This document shows, piece by piece, positions 18,059 to 27,910 of a DNA stretch of 64,000 nt; position 1 is the stretch's first letter; the number at the start of each line of letters is the position of its first letter. The notes beneath the pieces were generated by a model. The model had not been told where the DNA came from and did no database searches. It saw nothing but the letters and a program-made list of their open reading frames with translations. The translations under genes and the position numbers were made by a program. Origin of the DNA: Enterovibrio norvegicus FF-33 (GTDB lineage: Bacteria; Pseudomonadota; Gammaproteobacteria; Enterobacterales; Vibrionaceae); NCBI RefSeq assembly GCF_000286835.2, contig NZ_AJYD02000038.1, forward strand, positions 2,585,071 through 2,649,070. The letters run 5' to 3'.

Positions 18059-19497
18059 TATCTCTCCCCTCCTGATTGTGGATCCTCAGGCCCCAGCGAA
18101 GCAGCGATAGGATTCCCGTCTTTGTCCTTTCCTAGTTGCCCGTGTGACAACCTCGTCACCACACGTACATCCATGTCTTGCTCATATTTGCTTGGAGATT
18201 TGCGCATGAGTTTGAGTAAGTAATAGATACCCGCCCCGAAAATCGCGAAATACACCACCACAAACACCGCCAACGACGCACCGACGGCACTGGCATCAAT
18301 CGGAGACACAGATTCTGCCGTGGTAAGTAATCCATATACCGTATATGGCTGGCGCCCGACTTCGGTGGTGATCCAGCCTGACAATATCGCTACAAACCCG
18401 CACGGCGCACTCCATACACAGAGTTTCAAAAACCAAGGCGTTTCATACAAGGTTTTCTTGCGTCTCAACCACACCGAAATCACGCCAATAGTCAGCATCA
18501 AAAAGCCAATTGCCACCATGATGCGAAAGCTCCAAAAGACGATAGCCACAGGCGGTCTCTCCTCTTTGGGTACTGACTTCAGCCCTTTGATTTCACCGTC
18601 GACTTTGTGTGTAATAATAAGGCTGCCGAGGTAAGGAATCGCGACTTTGTAATCGATGGTTTCTGTTTCTTCATTAGGAAGACCAAACAGAATCAGCGGC
18701 GCACCTTTTTGTGTCTCGAAATGGCCTTCCATCGCGGCCACTTTCATTGGCTGATGCTCAAGCGTATTTAGACCGTGCAAATCACCAGCAACGATTTGGA
18801 TCGGTGTCACCAATACCGCCATCCACATACCCATGGAAAAACTGATACGCGCCAATTCATTGTGCGGCGCTTTCAATAAATGCCACGCACCCACACCCGC
18901 GACAACAAAGGCTGTCGTCAAATACGCGGCGATAACCATATGAACTAAACGATAAGGGAAGGATGGATTAAAAATCACCTCATACCAGGAGGTAACGATG
19001 AATTGACCTAAATCGTTATATGCGAAACCTGCAGGCGTTTGCATCCAGCTATTTACCGCTAAAATCCAGGTCGCGGAGAGCAAGGTGCCGAATGCCACGG
19101 TTGTTGTAGCGAGAAAATGCAGCTTTTCTCCTACTCGCCCACGTCCAAAAAGCATGATGCCGAGAAAACCCGCTTCCAAGAAGAATGCCGTTAGCACTTC
19201 ATACCCCATTAAGGGGCCGAGCACTGGGCCAGTTTTGTCAGAGAATACGCCCCAGTTGGTGCCGAATTGATAGCTCATAACAATGCCGCTGACGACCCCC
19301 ATGCCGAAGGTCACCGCGAAAATCTTTGTCCAATATTTTGATAGTTCGAGATATTGGTGGTCGCGTGTTTTTAGGTGCAGCGCTTCAAGCACAGTGATGT
19401 AACTGGCAAGCCCAATGGAAAAGGCGGGGAAGATGATGTGAAAGGACACAGTAAATGCGAATTGTATCCGAGCAAGGTCTATCGCGAGTTCTGACAT
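18058..19497 (-). CDS. cioA: Cytochrome bd oxidase subunit I, CioA type
   Basis: A 479-residue CydA homologue with the haem-ligand N terminus (FTVSFHIIFPAFSIGLASY, His20), GTNWG and GRQPYTVYGLLTTAESVSP. It lacks the long quinol-loop insert seen in cydA of this window, which places it in the short-loop Cio group. AGGAGG immediately precedes the ATG. The operon order is cioA, cioB, DUF2474. It is not next to cydAB but beyond ruvAB, so this is a separate unit rather than a recent tandem duplication. Confidence 0.93.
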   Translation of the reverse strand: MSELAIDLARIQFAFTVSFHIIFPAFSIGLASYITVLEALHLKTRDHQYLELSKYWTKIFAVTFGMGVVSGIVMSYQFGTNWGVFSDKTGPVLGPLMGYEVLTAFFLEAGFLGIMLFGRGRVGEKLHFLATTTVAFGTLLSATWILAVNSWMQTPAGFAYNDLGQFIVTSWYEVIFNPSFPYRLVHMVIAAYLTTAFVVAGVGAWHLLKAPHNELARISFSMGMWMAVLVTPIQIVAGDLHGLNTLEHQPMKVAAMEGHFETQKGAPLILFGLPNEETETIDYKVAIPYLGSLIITHKVDGEIKGLKSVPKEERPPVAIVFWSFRIMVAIGFLMLTIGVISVWLRRKKTLYETPWFLKLCVWSAPCGFVAILSGWITTEVGRQPYTVYGLLTTAESVSPIDASAVGASLAVFVVVYFAIFGAGIYYLLKLMRKSPSKYEQDMDVRVVTRLSHGQLGKDKDGNPIAASLGPEDPQSGGER

Positions 19498-19676
19498 TCT
19501 CGCCTCCTAAATCTGTGTCATAGGGGGACACGGTTCTAGGTTTTAACGGGGTTAACCGCGTTCACGATCACTAAACATCAAATTTAATGACGTCGTTATC
19601 AGTAGAGTCTCAATCAGTATTCGTGGTAATAACAGGCCTGTATCGTGCTCTAATCTAGAAAGGGGGGCGGGAAAAT
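19498..19676. other. Leader of the cio operon
   Basis: About 180 bases between cioA and the terminator of the DUF3012 gene. Presumed to hold the cioA promoter. No FNR-like palindrome comparable with the one upstream of cydA is visible. Confidence 0.3.
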
Positions 19677-19707
19677 AAAAAAAGGCAGGGTACAAACCCT
19701 ACCTTTT
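19677..19707 (-). terminator. Terminator of the DUF3012 lipoprotein gene
   Basis: The arms AAAAGG-C-AGGGT and ACCCT-A-CCTTTT pair around a short loop with one C-A mismatch. The minus strand continues in a T run (complement of 19674-19680). Confidence 0.75.
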
Positions 19708-19728
19708 GCATTACCGAAAACGTCACGC

Positions 19729-19887
19729 TTAGAACACACAGTGCTTTGCGAAATCTGTTGCTTCATTGGCGGACCAATCGCCTTTTGGTTTTTCTTTTAG
19801 CTCTTTGCACCAATCATCACTGCCAACTTCCGGCGAACAACCCGCTACAAAAAATACGACCGCTAACATAGCGAACATTTTCTTCAT
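19729..19887 (-). CDS. DUF3012 family small lipoprotein
   Basis: A 52-residue lipoprotein. The signal sequence MKKMFAMLAVVFFVAGC ends in a lipobox (VAGC), followed by SPEVGSDDWCKELKEKPKGD and WSANEATDFAKHCVF, the compact two-cysteine DUF3012 domain. The start at 19887 is chosen because AAGGAAAG lies just upstream and a signal peptide begins there; a frame starting 41 codons earlier has no such features. Its function is unknown. It has its own terminator. Confidence 0.85.
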   Translation of the reverse strand: MKKMFAMLAVVFFVAGCSPEVGSDDWCKELKEKPKGDWSANEATDFAKHCVF

Positions 19888-20100
19888 GTTACTTTCCTTG
19901 TATTTCATCTTAACGTTTCGTGAACAGTGATGACGAGTCACCACTAATTTATCGTGTGCCAATGCGGGAATAAACCAACGCTGCACGCCCTTCGCTACTG
20001 CAAGACTCAATAAGATACAACAAAGTCACGGAAATGCATTCTGGCGCATATCTCATTGCGAAAAAGTCACCATTACTGTCCATCACAATACTGAGTTCAG

Positions 20101-21900
20101 CTAGCTCGCAGACTGCGATATCACATTCGCTTCTGAGGCAAAAAGTTGCAGCGACGCAAACTCGCGGTACAAGGCGTTAGTTTCCATTAACTCTTGATGA
20201 GAACCACTTGCTACCAACTGCCCATCATCGAGTACCAAAATACGGTCAGCATTCACCACGGTTGCAAGCCGGTGAGCAATCACTAACGAAGTCTTCCCAT
20301 CCATCAATGTATCCAATGCTTGTTTGACCTGATGTTCACTGACGGCATCCAGTGCGCTGGTTGCTTCATCCAACAGCAAAATAGGACGGTCCGCCAAGAT
20401 AGCGCGAGCAATCGAAATGCGCTGTTTCTGTCCACCAGACAAACGCATACCCCGTTCACCCAATTCCGTTTGGTAACCGTGAGGTAAGGCTTCAATGAAT
20501 TCATGAGCACGTGCCGCTTTGCACGCTTCAATCACTTTGTCTTCACTCGCCTCTGGCGCGCCATAGCGCACGTTTTCTAATACGTTAGTTGCGAAGATCA
20601 CTGACTCTTGTGGCACCAATGCAAACTGATCACGAAGCGTTTTTAACGACATATCTTTGATGGGAACGCCATCTAACAAGGTTTGACCTTGTTGAATGTC
20701 GAAAAAGCGCTGAAGCAGGGTAAACACTGAGCTTTTCCCTGCCCCACTCGGCCCAACTAAGGCGACTCGCTCACCGGCTTTTACATCGAACGATAGCGAC
20801 GAAAAGACAGGGAGATTGTCATCACCCGGGTAAGTAAATGAAACATCAGAGAAGGTCACGTTGCCTTTCGAATAAGCGGGGAAATCGACGGGTGATTCAG
20901 GGTCTTTAATATCAGATTGCATACGCGACAGCTCTATCAAGCGCTCCGTTGCGCCCGCCGCGCGTTGAATGTCACCAATGACTTCACTGATGGTGGCCAC
21001 GCCCCCAGCTACTAGCAAGGCATAAAACATAAAGGCGGATAGCTGGCCCGCTGTCAGCGAACCATCCAGTACGTTTAATGCCCCAACCCAAGTCACAAGA
21101 ATGATCGCGACAATACTGAGCAGTACCACAGAAGCCATTAAAGAGGCACGATAACGAATACGTAATCTCGCAGCGTCCATGACAGCTTCAACCCGAGAAG
21201 AAAAATGCACCGAATCGGCCTCTTCATGGCCGTAAGATTGAACCGTACGTATTTCGTGAAGGGTCTCATCAACGTGCGAACCGAGATCAGCCACTTTGTC
21301 TTGGCTGACTCTGGCTAACTGGCGCACTTTACGCCCCAACACACCAATAGGAACCAGCACGACAGGCACAGCCAACAGCACCAACCCCGTTAGCGTCAGG
21401 CTAGTGACAGCCATCATGATCAAGCCACCCGTGACGGACACCGCCGATCGCAGTGCCATCGACAAACTCGACCCCACCACGGTTTGCAGCAAAGTGGTAT
21501 CCGCTGTAAAACGGCTGATTACCTCGCCCGTGCGCTCTTTGGCGTAAAACGTCGGAGATAAATGCAGAAGTTGTTGATAGACCTTAATGCGAATATCCGC
21601 ACTGACTCGCTCACCCAACCAACTCATAAGATAAAAACGAAAGAAAGTGGCAATGCCGCTCACAAAGGTGATAGCAAGGATCACCAACATCATCTGATCA
21701 AGGCGAGATGCATTGCCCGTCAGGAACCCATCATCAACAATGAGCTTGACGCCTTGACCTAGCGCAAGCCAGCTGAGGGATCCGAGCATGAGGAAGATAA
21801 CCGCGCCAATGACACGCGAACGATACGGCGCAAGAAAGCTCGCAATCCATGTCAAAACAGAACGCGTACTTTGAGGGGATGATAAATTGGACGTTGGCAC
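20101..21900 (-). CDS. MsbA-like ABC exporter (fused membrane and ATPase domains)
   Basis: A 599-residue half-transporter. Six membrane helices lie in residues 25-330, with a nucleotide-binding domain in the C-terminal 240 residues: Walker A GPSGAGKSS, signature LSGGQKQR, Walker B ILLLDEATSALD and the H-loop IAHRLAT. This architecture serves lipid or drug export as a homodimer (MsbA, LmrA, BmrA type). There is no partner gene or lpxK next to it, so it is probably not the essential MsbA. The start is a GTG at 21900. Confidence 0.88.
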   Translation of the reverse strand: MPTSNLSSPQSTRSVLTWIASFLAPYRSRVIGAVIFLMLGSLSWLALGQGVKLIVDDGFLTGNASRLDQMMLVILAITFVSGIATFFRFYLMSWLGERVSADIRIKVYQQLLHLSPTFYAKERTGEVISRFTADTTLLQTVVGSSLSMALRSAVSVTGGLIMMAVTSLTLTGLVLLAVPVVLVPIGVLGRKVRQLARVSQDKVADLGSHVDETLHEIRTVQSYGHEEADSVHFSSRVEAVMDAARLRIRYRASLMASVVLLSIVAIILVTWVGALNVLDGSLTAGQLSAFMFYALLVAGGVATISEVIGDIQRAAGATERLIELSRMQSDIKDPESPVDFPAYSKGNVTFSDVSFTYPGDDNLPVFSSLSFDVKAGERVALVGPSGAGKSSVFTLLQRFFDIQQGQTLLDGVPIKDMSLKTLRDQFALVPQESVIFATNVLENVRYGAPEASEDKVIEACKAARAHEFIEALPHGYQTELGERGMRLSGGQKQRISIARAILADRPILLLDEATSALDAVSEHQVKQALDTLMDGKTSLVIAHRLATVVNADRILVLDDGQLVASGSHQELMETNALYREFASLQLFASEANVISQSAS

Positions 21901-22036
21901 GGCGAGTCCTTTCTACGAATGATTGGCTTACTATACCCAAACTCCCTGAATATACCCAAGAAACCTGAAGATGCGCGCCGAACACTTCCTACTTTGAGCC
22001 CCAATCTAGCGCTGTCGCAGGAATGCTTAACGTCAC

Positions 22037-22480
22037 TTAACGGCGCAATTGATGGACGAGAACGATATTCGACACTTTGTCGTTCGACAACCAATAAACG
22101 ATACCGTTTTCTTTATCCACTAAATACCTCTTCAATTTACTGGTTCTAAGGGTACGCTCGACCTTGTTTCTACTCTCTCCGATAGACAAGTAATTCGCGT
22201 CTTTATATCTACGATCAAAAATGATGATGGATCTAACTTTTCCGTCTGAATGATTAACCGTTGCATCGAATTGTTTGTAGCGATATTTCGTGAAGCCATC
22301 TAACTCGACCACCCGAGCCGCCTCTCCATGATGGTGTTTTAACGATTGTAGCGTCGAGTGTCCGACTTTTATGTTCTTATATTCGGAGTCGTAATTCATC
22401 ACGTCATCAGACGCGTAAACAGAGAGTGAGGAAACGAAGAGAAGGAAGAGTCCGAGTAGAGAAGTAATAAATTTGAGCAT
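22037..22480 (-). CDS. Exported protein of unknown function
   Basis: A 147-residue protein with a signal peptide (residues 1-23, ending SVYA). The mature part seems to have two similar halves, each opening with a K/L-x-V/I-G motif and a helix (IKVGHSTLQSLKHHHGEA and LSIGESRNKVERTLRTSK) and then beta strands. This is reminiscent of BamE/SmpA-like folds, but I do not recognise the family. Its ribosome site AGGGA sits inside a 9-bp stem at 22484-22528, so expression may be controlled by RNA structure. Confidence 0.65.
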   Translation of the reverse strand: MLKFITSLLGLFLLFVSSLSVYASDDVMNYDSEYKNIKVGHSTLQSLKHHHGEAARVVELDGFTKYRYKQFDATVNHSDGKVRSIIIFDRRYKDANYLSIGESRNKVERTLRTSKLKRYLVDKENGIVYWLSNDKVSNIVLVHQLRR

Positions 22481-22483
22481 TTT

Positions 22484-22528
22484 CTTGTCCCTAAGTGTCT
22501 GCCACTAAACAAACGTCAAAGGGACAAG
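22484..22528 (-). promoter_or_regulatory. Hairpin covering the ribosome site of the exported protein
   Basis: On the minus strand CTTGTCCCT (from 22520-22528) is the exact complement of AGGGACAAG (from 22484-22492), with a 27-base loop. AGGGA is the Shine-Dalgarno site, seven bases before the ATG at 22480. A closed stem would block initiation. Confidence 0.55.
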
Positions 22529-22621
22529 TGAAACATTTTTACTAATAAAAACCGATTCTTATAGAATGCCATGCTATCAACATCACTGAAAACTCTATGT
22601 TGTTACAACGTTTGCCTCCAA

Positions 22622-23047
22622 TCAATCCACTTGCTCTTGATCACCATTGCGTGATTGGTAAAGCAAGAAAGCAGCTGACAACCAGACTAAACACGCCATC
22701 ACAAACAGCGTACCACCGTCATTACCGACAACTTCACCTACTTCATTAAACGCAGGCTGCGCAACGCCAATTGGCGTGAACAGGTGAAAGAAAATTGCGC
22801 CCGTCATGGTACCTACAGCCATCAACGCGCCTAGCGCATGCAAGCGTGTAAACAAGAGTATTGATGCAATAAGCTCAACCGTCCCAACCATGTAAGCGCC
22901 GTACTGACCAAACCATGCAAGCCCAGACCATTCCCCCAATGTGCCAAAGATAAATGTGGTTTCTGGTGAACCTGAAAACTTGAAGAAAAGCGATTGCACA
23001 AACACAAACGCGATGAAAATGCACAGCACCCACTTGAATATTTTCAT
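22622..23047 (-). CDS. DoxX-like membrane protein
   Basis: A 141-residue protein with four membrane helices. The motifs VQSLFFKFSGSPET in the first helix region and GTVELIASILLF and GALMAVGTMTGAIFFHLFTPIG later fit the DoxX/DoxD-like family. Members are often linked to redox or sulfur metabolism, but nothing here fixes a role. AGGTTTACGAT precedes the ATG. It is monocistronic, between the exported protein and ruvC. Confidence 0.75.
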   Translation of the reverse strand: MKIFKWVLCIFIAFVFVQSLFFKFSGSPETTFIFGTLGEWSGLAWFGQYGAYMVGTVELIASILLFTRLHALGALMAVGTMTGAIFFHLFTPIGVAQPAFNEVGEVVGNDGGTLFVMACLVWLSAAFLLYQSRNGDQEQVD

Positions 23048-23238
23048 ATCGTAAACCTGATAAAACGTTGAAACGGTTAACCTAACGATAGAAAAGAAAC
23101 AGCAATGTGCCAGTCATTGAAAGAGGATTCTCATCAAACACGCAATACTCTAGTGCCTGAGAAATCAATTTAATAGCAAAGGATTGGTTTTTATACCCGA
23201 GTAAAGCAGGGTTCATCAAGACAGGACATATGGGGCAA

Positions 23239-23264
23239 AGAAGACAGCCAAATGGCCGCCTTCT
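23239..23264 (-). terminator. Probable terminator of ruvC
   Basis: An 11-bp stem with two G-U pairs in the minus-strand RNA (23254-23264 with 23239-23249) around a 4-base loop. It is followed by a short TTTG, so efficiency is uncertain. Confidence 0.5.
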
Positions 23265-23272
23265 CTTTTCTT

Positions 23273-23296
23273 GAACTAGAACTAGAACTAGAACTT
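23273..23296. repeat. Tandem hexamer repeat GAACTA at the ruvC 3' end
   Basis: Three perfect copies of GAACTA plus GAACTT run to the ruvC stop codon. It is one of several short CTAG- or TACT-containing arrays in intergenic DNA of this window. Confidence 0.85.
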
Positions 23297-23816
23297 AACG
23301 ATACCGCCCTCGCCTTGCGCTTTTGGCTTTGCCTGCCATTGCCACCAGCGTGTGGTTGGTGTGAGCATGGCAAATGGCAACCGCCAATGCATCGGCGGCA
23401 TCAGCTTGAGGCGTTGAGGACAATTTCAGCATGTGAACCACCATGTGTTGCACTTGCTTCTTGTCAGCGCCGCCATTGCCAACCACAGATTGCTTAATCA
23501 AGCGTGCGGCGTATTCACTGACAGGTAATCCACCGTTTACTGCCGCGACAATCGCACTGCCTCGTGCTTGACCGAGTTTTAAAGCGGAATCTGCATTTCG
23601 CGCCATAAATACTTGCTCGATAGCAAAGGTATCAGGCTGAAACTGAGTGATCACTTCGCTTACACCCGCGTAAATCTGGCCTAAACGTCCGGCCAAGTCT
23701 TCAGATTCTGTTCGGATACAACCACTACCTAGGTATTCAAGGTTGCGTCCTTGTTGGCGGATCACGCCGTAGCCTGTGATCCGCGAGCCCGGGTCAATCC
23801 CGAGAATAATAGCCAC
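23295..23816 (-). CDS. ruvC: Crossover junction endodeoxyribonuclease RuvC
   Basis: A 173-residue resolvase that cuts Holliday junctions. The acidic active-site residues are visible: Asp8 in GIDPGS, Glu in [10 protein letters not shown], and two Asp in [14 protein letters not shown]. It starts at GTG (23816), six bases after yebC. It is separated from ruvAB by a 6.4-kb segment. A hexamer repeat touches its stop codon. Confidence 0.96.
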   Translation of the reverse strand: MAIILGIDPGSRITGYGVIRQQGRNLEYLGSGCIRTESEDLAGRLGQIYAGVSEVITQFQPDTFAIEQVFMARNADSALKLGQARGSAIVAAVNGGLPVSEYAARLIKQSVVGNGGADKKQVQHMVVHMLKLSSTPQADAADALAVAICHAHTNHTLVAMAGKAKSARRGRYR

Positions 23817-23822
23817 GTATAC

Positions 23823-24569
23823 TTATTCCAATGTTGCTGCGACTTCGTCAGAAATTTCACCGTTGTGGTAAACCTCTTGAACGTCGTCCAAATCTTCTAG
23901 CGCATCGATAAGACGAAGCAGTTTAGGTGCCGTCGTTTCATCTAATTCAGCCTTCGTCGAAGGAACCAGCGTGACTTCGGCGTTTTGTGCCTCAAAGCCC
24001 GCGCCATCCAAAGCATCTTTAACCGAGCCAAAATCGACAGGTGTCGTGAATACGTCAATCGAGCCATCTTCGTGGGTTTCAACATCGTCAGCACCGCCTT
24101 CCAGCGCCGCTTCCATGACTTCATCTTCATCTAAACCCGACGCATAGGAAATCACGCCTTTTTTATCGAACAAGTAATTGACGCTGCCATCAGTACCCAA
24201 ATTACCACCTGATTTTGAAAACGCGTGGCGTACTCCCGATACCGTGCGATTACGGTTATCTGTCATACACTCAACCATCACGGCCGTACCTGCAGGGCCA
24301 TAACCTTCATAGATGACGGTTTCCATGCCTTCGTCACCTTCACCGCCTGCACCACGCGTCACAGCACGATTTACAGTATCGCGAGTCATGTTGTTCGATA
24401 GCGCTTTATCAATGGCCGCGCGGAGGCGTGGGTTGTTTTCAGGCTCTGCGCCGCCTTCTTTCGCAGCAACGGTAATTTCACGAATAAGTTTGGTGAAAAT
24501 CTTGCCACGTTTCGAGTCTTGCGCAGCTTTGCGGTGTTTGATGTTGGCGAATTTACTATGACCTGCCAT
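23823..24569 (-). CDS. yebC: YebC/PmpR family protein
   Basis: A 248-residue protein with the family's opening [20 protein letters not shown] and conserved [19 protein letters not shown] and [12 protein letters not shown]. YebC proteins have been described as transcriptional regulators and more recently as translation factors helping ribosomes at proline-rich stalls. AAAGGAG precedes the ATG. The order aspS, yebC, ruvC is that of many gammaproteobacteria, though nudB is absent. Confidence 0.95.
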   Translation of the reverse strand: MAGHSKFANIKHRKAAQDSKRGKIFTKLIREITVAAKEGGAEPENNPRLRAAIDKALSNNMTRDTVNRAVTRGAGGEGDEGMETVIYEGYGPAGTAVMVECMTDNRNRTVSGVRHAFSKSGGNLGTDGSVNYLFDKKGVISYASGLDEDEVMEAALEGGADDVETHEDGSIDVFTTPVDFGSVKDALDGAGFEAQNAEVTLVPSTKAELDETTAPKLLRLIDALEDLDDVQEVYHNGEISDEVAATLE

Positions 24570-24709
24570 GTCTCACTCCTTTGTCAGCGGCTGAATCACC
24601 ACTGATGTTACTTATCATCTTGGATTTATAGCAAAACAGACAAGGTTTGTTTGAGAGCAAGCGCTTATCTGTTTGATTAACTTCAACGAAAGCTAAATAT
24701 ACAAAGCAC

Positions 24710-24742
24710 AAAAACAAACAAGGCCAGAAAATCTGGCCTTGT
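24710..24742 (-). terminator. Terminator of aspS
   Basis: ACAAGGCCAGA (24718-24728) pairs perfectly with TCTGGCCTTGT (24732-24742) around AAA. The minus strand continues TTGTTTTTG. Confidence 0.88.
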
Positions 24743-24762
24743 TGTTAGAAGAGGTGGTCGAC

Positions 24763-26550
24763 TTATGCGTCGTTTTCTTCGTTTTTCTTCGCTGCAGCTG
24801 TAACGGCAATCGCCAGTTCAGCCAACGATGCAGGGTTTGCAAGGCTTGGAGCGTCAGTCAGCAAACACGCGGCTGCCGTGGTTTTCGGGAACGCGATAAC
24901 ATCACGGATGTTATCAGTACCACAAAGCAGCATCACCAAGCGGTCAAGACCGAATGCCAAACCTGCATGTGGTGGTGTGCCATACTTCAGCGCTTCAAGC
25001 AGGAAGCCAAATTTTTCTTTCTGCTCGCCTGATTCAATACCCAGAATATCAAACACGACGGTTTGCATGTCAGAGTTATGAATACGCACAGAACCACCGC
25101 CCACTTCGTAGCCGTTAAGAACCATGTCGTATGCGTTTGAGATAGCAGATGCTGGGTTTGCTTTCAGCTCTTCCGCCGTCATGTTCAAAGGAGACGTGAA
25201 CGGGTGGTGCATCGCGTGCAGGTTACCTTCGTCATCTTCTTCAAACATTGGGAAATCAACTACCCACAGTGGTGCCCACTTGTTGGTGTCAGTCAGGCCC
25301 ATGTCAGTACCCAGCTTCAGACGCAGAGCGCCCATTGCTTCGGTAACCACTTTCTTGCTATCAGCACCGAACAAGATGATGTCGCCAGATTCTGCGCCAG
25401 TGCGCTCAAGAATACCGTTAACCACTTCTTCGTTTAGGAACTTAGCCACTGGAGACTGAACGCCTTCTAGGCCAGCAGCACAGTCGTTAACCTTCATCCA
25501 TGCCAGACCTTTCGCGCCGTAAATACCCACGAACTTGGTGTAGTCGTCGATTTGTTTACGAGAAAGCGCAGCGCCACCCGGCACACGAATAACCGCAACG
25601 CGGCCTTTAGGATCGTTTGCTGGGCCAGAGAATACTTTGAAATCCACATCTTTTAGTAGGTCAGCAACATCAACCATTTCTAGCGGGTTACGCAAGTCAG
25701 GTTTGTCTGAACCGAAGCGACGTGCCGCTTCTTCAAACGTCATGATTGGGAACTCACCCAGTTCCACGTTCAGCAGTTCTTGCCACATGCCGCGAACCAT
25801 ATTCTCGGTCATTGCACGAACCTGATCAGCGCTCATGAACGAAGTTTCGATATCGATTTGGGTGAATTCTGGCTGACGGTCTGCACGCAAGTCTTCATCA
25901 CGGAAGCACTTAACGATTTGGTAGTATCGATCGAAGCCAGACATCATCAGAAGTTGTTTGAACAGCTGAGGAGACTGTGGCAACGCATAAAAGCTGCCTT
26001 TGTGAACACGGCTTGGTACCAAGTAGTCACGCGCGCCTTCAGGCGTCGCTTTGGTCAATACTGGGGTTTCAATGTCCAAGAAGCCGTTGTCATCCAAGAA
26101 ACGACGTACAAAGCTTGATGCTTTAGCGCGAAGTTTAATGCGATCACTCATTTCAGGGCGACGCAGATCCAGGTAACGGAACTTCAAACGCTGCTCTTCA
26201 GAGTTGTTTTGATTGAAATCCAGTGGCAGTGGCTCAGCACGGTTGATGATTTCCAAGCCTGTCGCGAGCACTTCTACTTCACCGGTTGCCATGCCTTTGT
26301 TCACTTGGCTTTCTGGACGAGCACGCACTTCACCAGTGAACTTGATACAGAATTCGTTACGCAGTTTGTTAGCAATCTCGAATACGTCTTTCATATCCGG
26401 ATCAACCACCACCTGAACCACGCCTTCACGGTCACGCATATCAATGAAGATAAGACCGCCTAAATCACGACGGCGATTTACCCAGCCGCAAAGTTCTACA
26501 GTTTGCCCTACAAGGGCTTTGTTCAGGTGACCACAATATTGGGTGCGCAT
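24763..26550 (-). CDS. aspS: Aspartyl-tRNA synthetase
   Basis: A 595-residue class IIb synthetase that charges tRNA-Asp. An N-terminal OB anticodon-binding domain ([20 protein letters not shown]) is followed by the catalytic domain with motif 2 ([18 protein letters not shown]), the bacterial insertion domain and motif 3 ([15 protein letters not shown]). The start at 26550, MRTQYCG, matches family N termini and has GGGAAA upstream; a longer open frame to 26718 is rejected. Confidence 0.97.
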   Translation of the reverse strand: MRTQYCGHLNKALVGQTVELCGWVNRRRDLGGLIFIDMRDREGVVQVVVDPDMKDVFEIANKLRNEFCIKFTGEVRARPESQVNKGMATGEVEVLATGLEIINRAEPLPLDFNQNNSEEQRLKFRYLDLRRPEMSDRIKLRAKASSFVRRFLDDNGFLDIETPVLTKATPEGARDYLVPSRVHKGSFYALPQSPQLFKQLLMMSGFDRYYQIVKCFRDEDLRADRQPEFTQIDIETSFMSADQVRAMTENMVRGMWQELLNVELGEFPIMTFEEAARRFGSDKPDLRNPLEMVDVADLLKDVDFKVFSGPANDPKGRVAVIRVPGGAALSRKQIDDYTKFVGIYGAKGLAWMKVNDCAAGLEGVQSPVAKFLNEEVVNGILERTGAESGDIILFGADSKKVVTEAMGALRLKLGTDMGLTDTNKWAPLWVVDFPMFEEDDEGNLHAMHHPFTSPLNMTAEELKANPASAISNAYDMVLNGYEVGGGSVRIHNSDMQTVVFDILGIESGEQKEKFGFLLEALKYGTPPHAGLAFGLDRLVMLLCGTDNIRDVIAFPKTTAAACLLTDAPSLANPASLAELAIAVTAAAKKNEENDA

Positions 26551-26859
26551 ATGAATTTCCCGATCTATTACTGACTGTCCTATTGCACTAAAAAGCGCAA
26601 AGCTACAAATATGGTTGTGCAGACAATTCTGCAAGCTCCCGCCTAAGTTAGTAATCAACGATAGAAAACTGAAGTTAAAATCGAAGTTAGAAACTAAGCC
26701 AAAGCCAAAATACCTCAAAATGACGCAGCATTATAAAGGAAAATTTTGCGGAGCGGGAATTCGTAACCCATCGATCGAAAGAAATCGTCGCAATCGCGCA
26801 AAAAAGCAGCAAGGATTGACGCTGATAGCACGACACACCCACAATAGGCGTTCGACGAC
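26551..26859. other. Divergent intergenic region aspS / yecE-like
   Basis: About 310 bases that must hold promoters for both divergent genes. Degenerate short repeats lie at about 26665-26710: GAAGTTA twice and GCCAAA twice, similar in style to the tandem arrays elsewhere in the window. No clear promoter or operator was assigned. Confidence 0.4.
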
Positions 26860-27780
26860 ATGAGGGATTATCCGTTGCCATCATCGATTTCCAAACTTGC
26901 TCTGCTTTCCGACCTCACCACGCCGCCACTTCGGCTGGGCATGACCCAATGGTCACACAATACATGGCAACGTAAGTTTTACCCTGCTTGCACCAAAAGC
27001 GGCGAACGCTTGGCACGCTACGCGCAAGTTTTTAATACGGTGGAAGGTAACACGACTTTCTATGCCAGCCCTTCCCATGCCACGGTCGCGAATTGGAAAG
27101 CCGCCACCAGCGATGCATTCCGGTTTACCTTTAAATTCCCTCAGCCCATCACTCATCAAATGATGCTGCGACACTCGGATGCCATGGTGTCTGAATTCAT
27201 CACACTGATGCAGCCACTACACGGACGCATTGGGCTTTGGAAAATTCAATTGCCGGCGGCGTTTGGTCCGCAATCATTGCCGGACCTCAAACGCTTTTTA
27301 ACCGCAATGCCAACGTCTTATAACATCGGTGTTGAAGTACGCCATCCTGCTTTTTTTGCCAAGGGTGATGAAGAACGCGCGTTGAACAGCTTGCTGATAG
27401 AGCACGGTGCGAATCGTATCATCATGGACAGTCGCCCCGTTTTTGCCGTACCGGCAGACACTGACGCCCTACTCGATGCGCAGCAGAAAAAGCCCTGCGT
27501 TCCTGTGCATGCCATATCAACAAGCAATACACCGATGGTGCGATTCATAGGCGACCCGACACTTGAGCGAAACGATGTATTTTTTGCGAATTGGCAGAAA
27601 AAGATCCCGCAATGGATTGAGGAAGGCAAAACGCCATATTTGATGATACACACAGCAAACAACGATCAAGCGCCAGAATTAGCCGCGCATTTTTATGATT
27701 TACTCACTCAGCAAATCGCGCTACCGCCTCTGGCACCTTTGTCACCGGAAGATATTTCTAGTCAAATGAGTTTGCTTTAG
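26860..27780 (+). CDS. DUF72 family protein (YecE-like)
   Basis: A 306-residue protein with the DUF72 pattern: LRLGMTQWSHNTWQRKFYP near the start, FNTVEGNTTFYASPS, FRFTFKFPQPITH, and VEVRHPAFF later. The fold is predicted to be a TIM barrel and the function is unknown. yecE also lies near aspS in E. coli, so the neighbourhood is conserved. The motif LRLG normally sits near the N terminus, supporting a start at or near 26860. Confidence 0.88.
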   Translation: MRDYPLPSSISKLALLSDLTTPPLRLGMTQWSHNTWQRKFYPACTKSGERLARYAQVFNTVEGNTTFYASPSHATVANWKAATSDAFRFTFKFPQPITHQMMLRHSDAMVSEFITLMQPLHGRIGLWKIQLPAAFGPQSLPDLKRFLTAMPTSYNIGVEVRHPAFFAKGDEERALNSLLIEHGANRIIMDSRPVFAVPADTDALLDAQQKKPCVPVHAISTSNTPMVRFIGDPTLERNDVFFANWQKKIPQWIEEGKTPYLMIHTANNDQAPELAAHFYDLLTQQIALPPLAPLSPEDISSQMSLL

Positions 27781-27783
27781 AAC

Positions 27784-27897
27784 GGGTACTAGCTACTGGG
27801 TACTGGGTACTGGCAGTTCGTGGAAAGCAATAGCTAGTGACGTCAACCTCTGCGAGGGCTTTTCCTCGGCCCTAGGACCTTCTCTTCCTAGGACCTT
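27784..27897. repeat. Short tandem repeats GGGTACT and CCTAGGACCTT
   Basis: Four 7-base units (GGGTACT, one degenerate AGCTACT, then GGGTACT twice) fill 27784-27811. Two copies of CCTAGGACCTT lie at 27871-27881 and 27887-27897. The second unit contains the same CCTAGG core as the array at 39962-39989. There is no coding potential. Confidence 0.8.
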
Positions 27898-27910
27898 TCT
27901 TTCCAAACAT

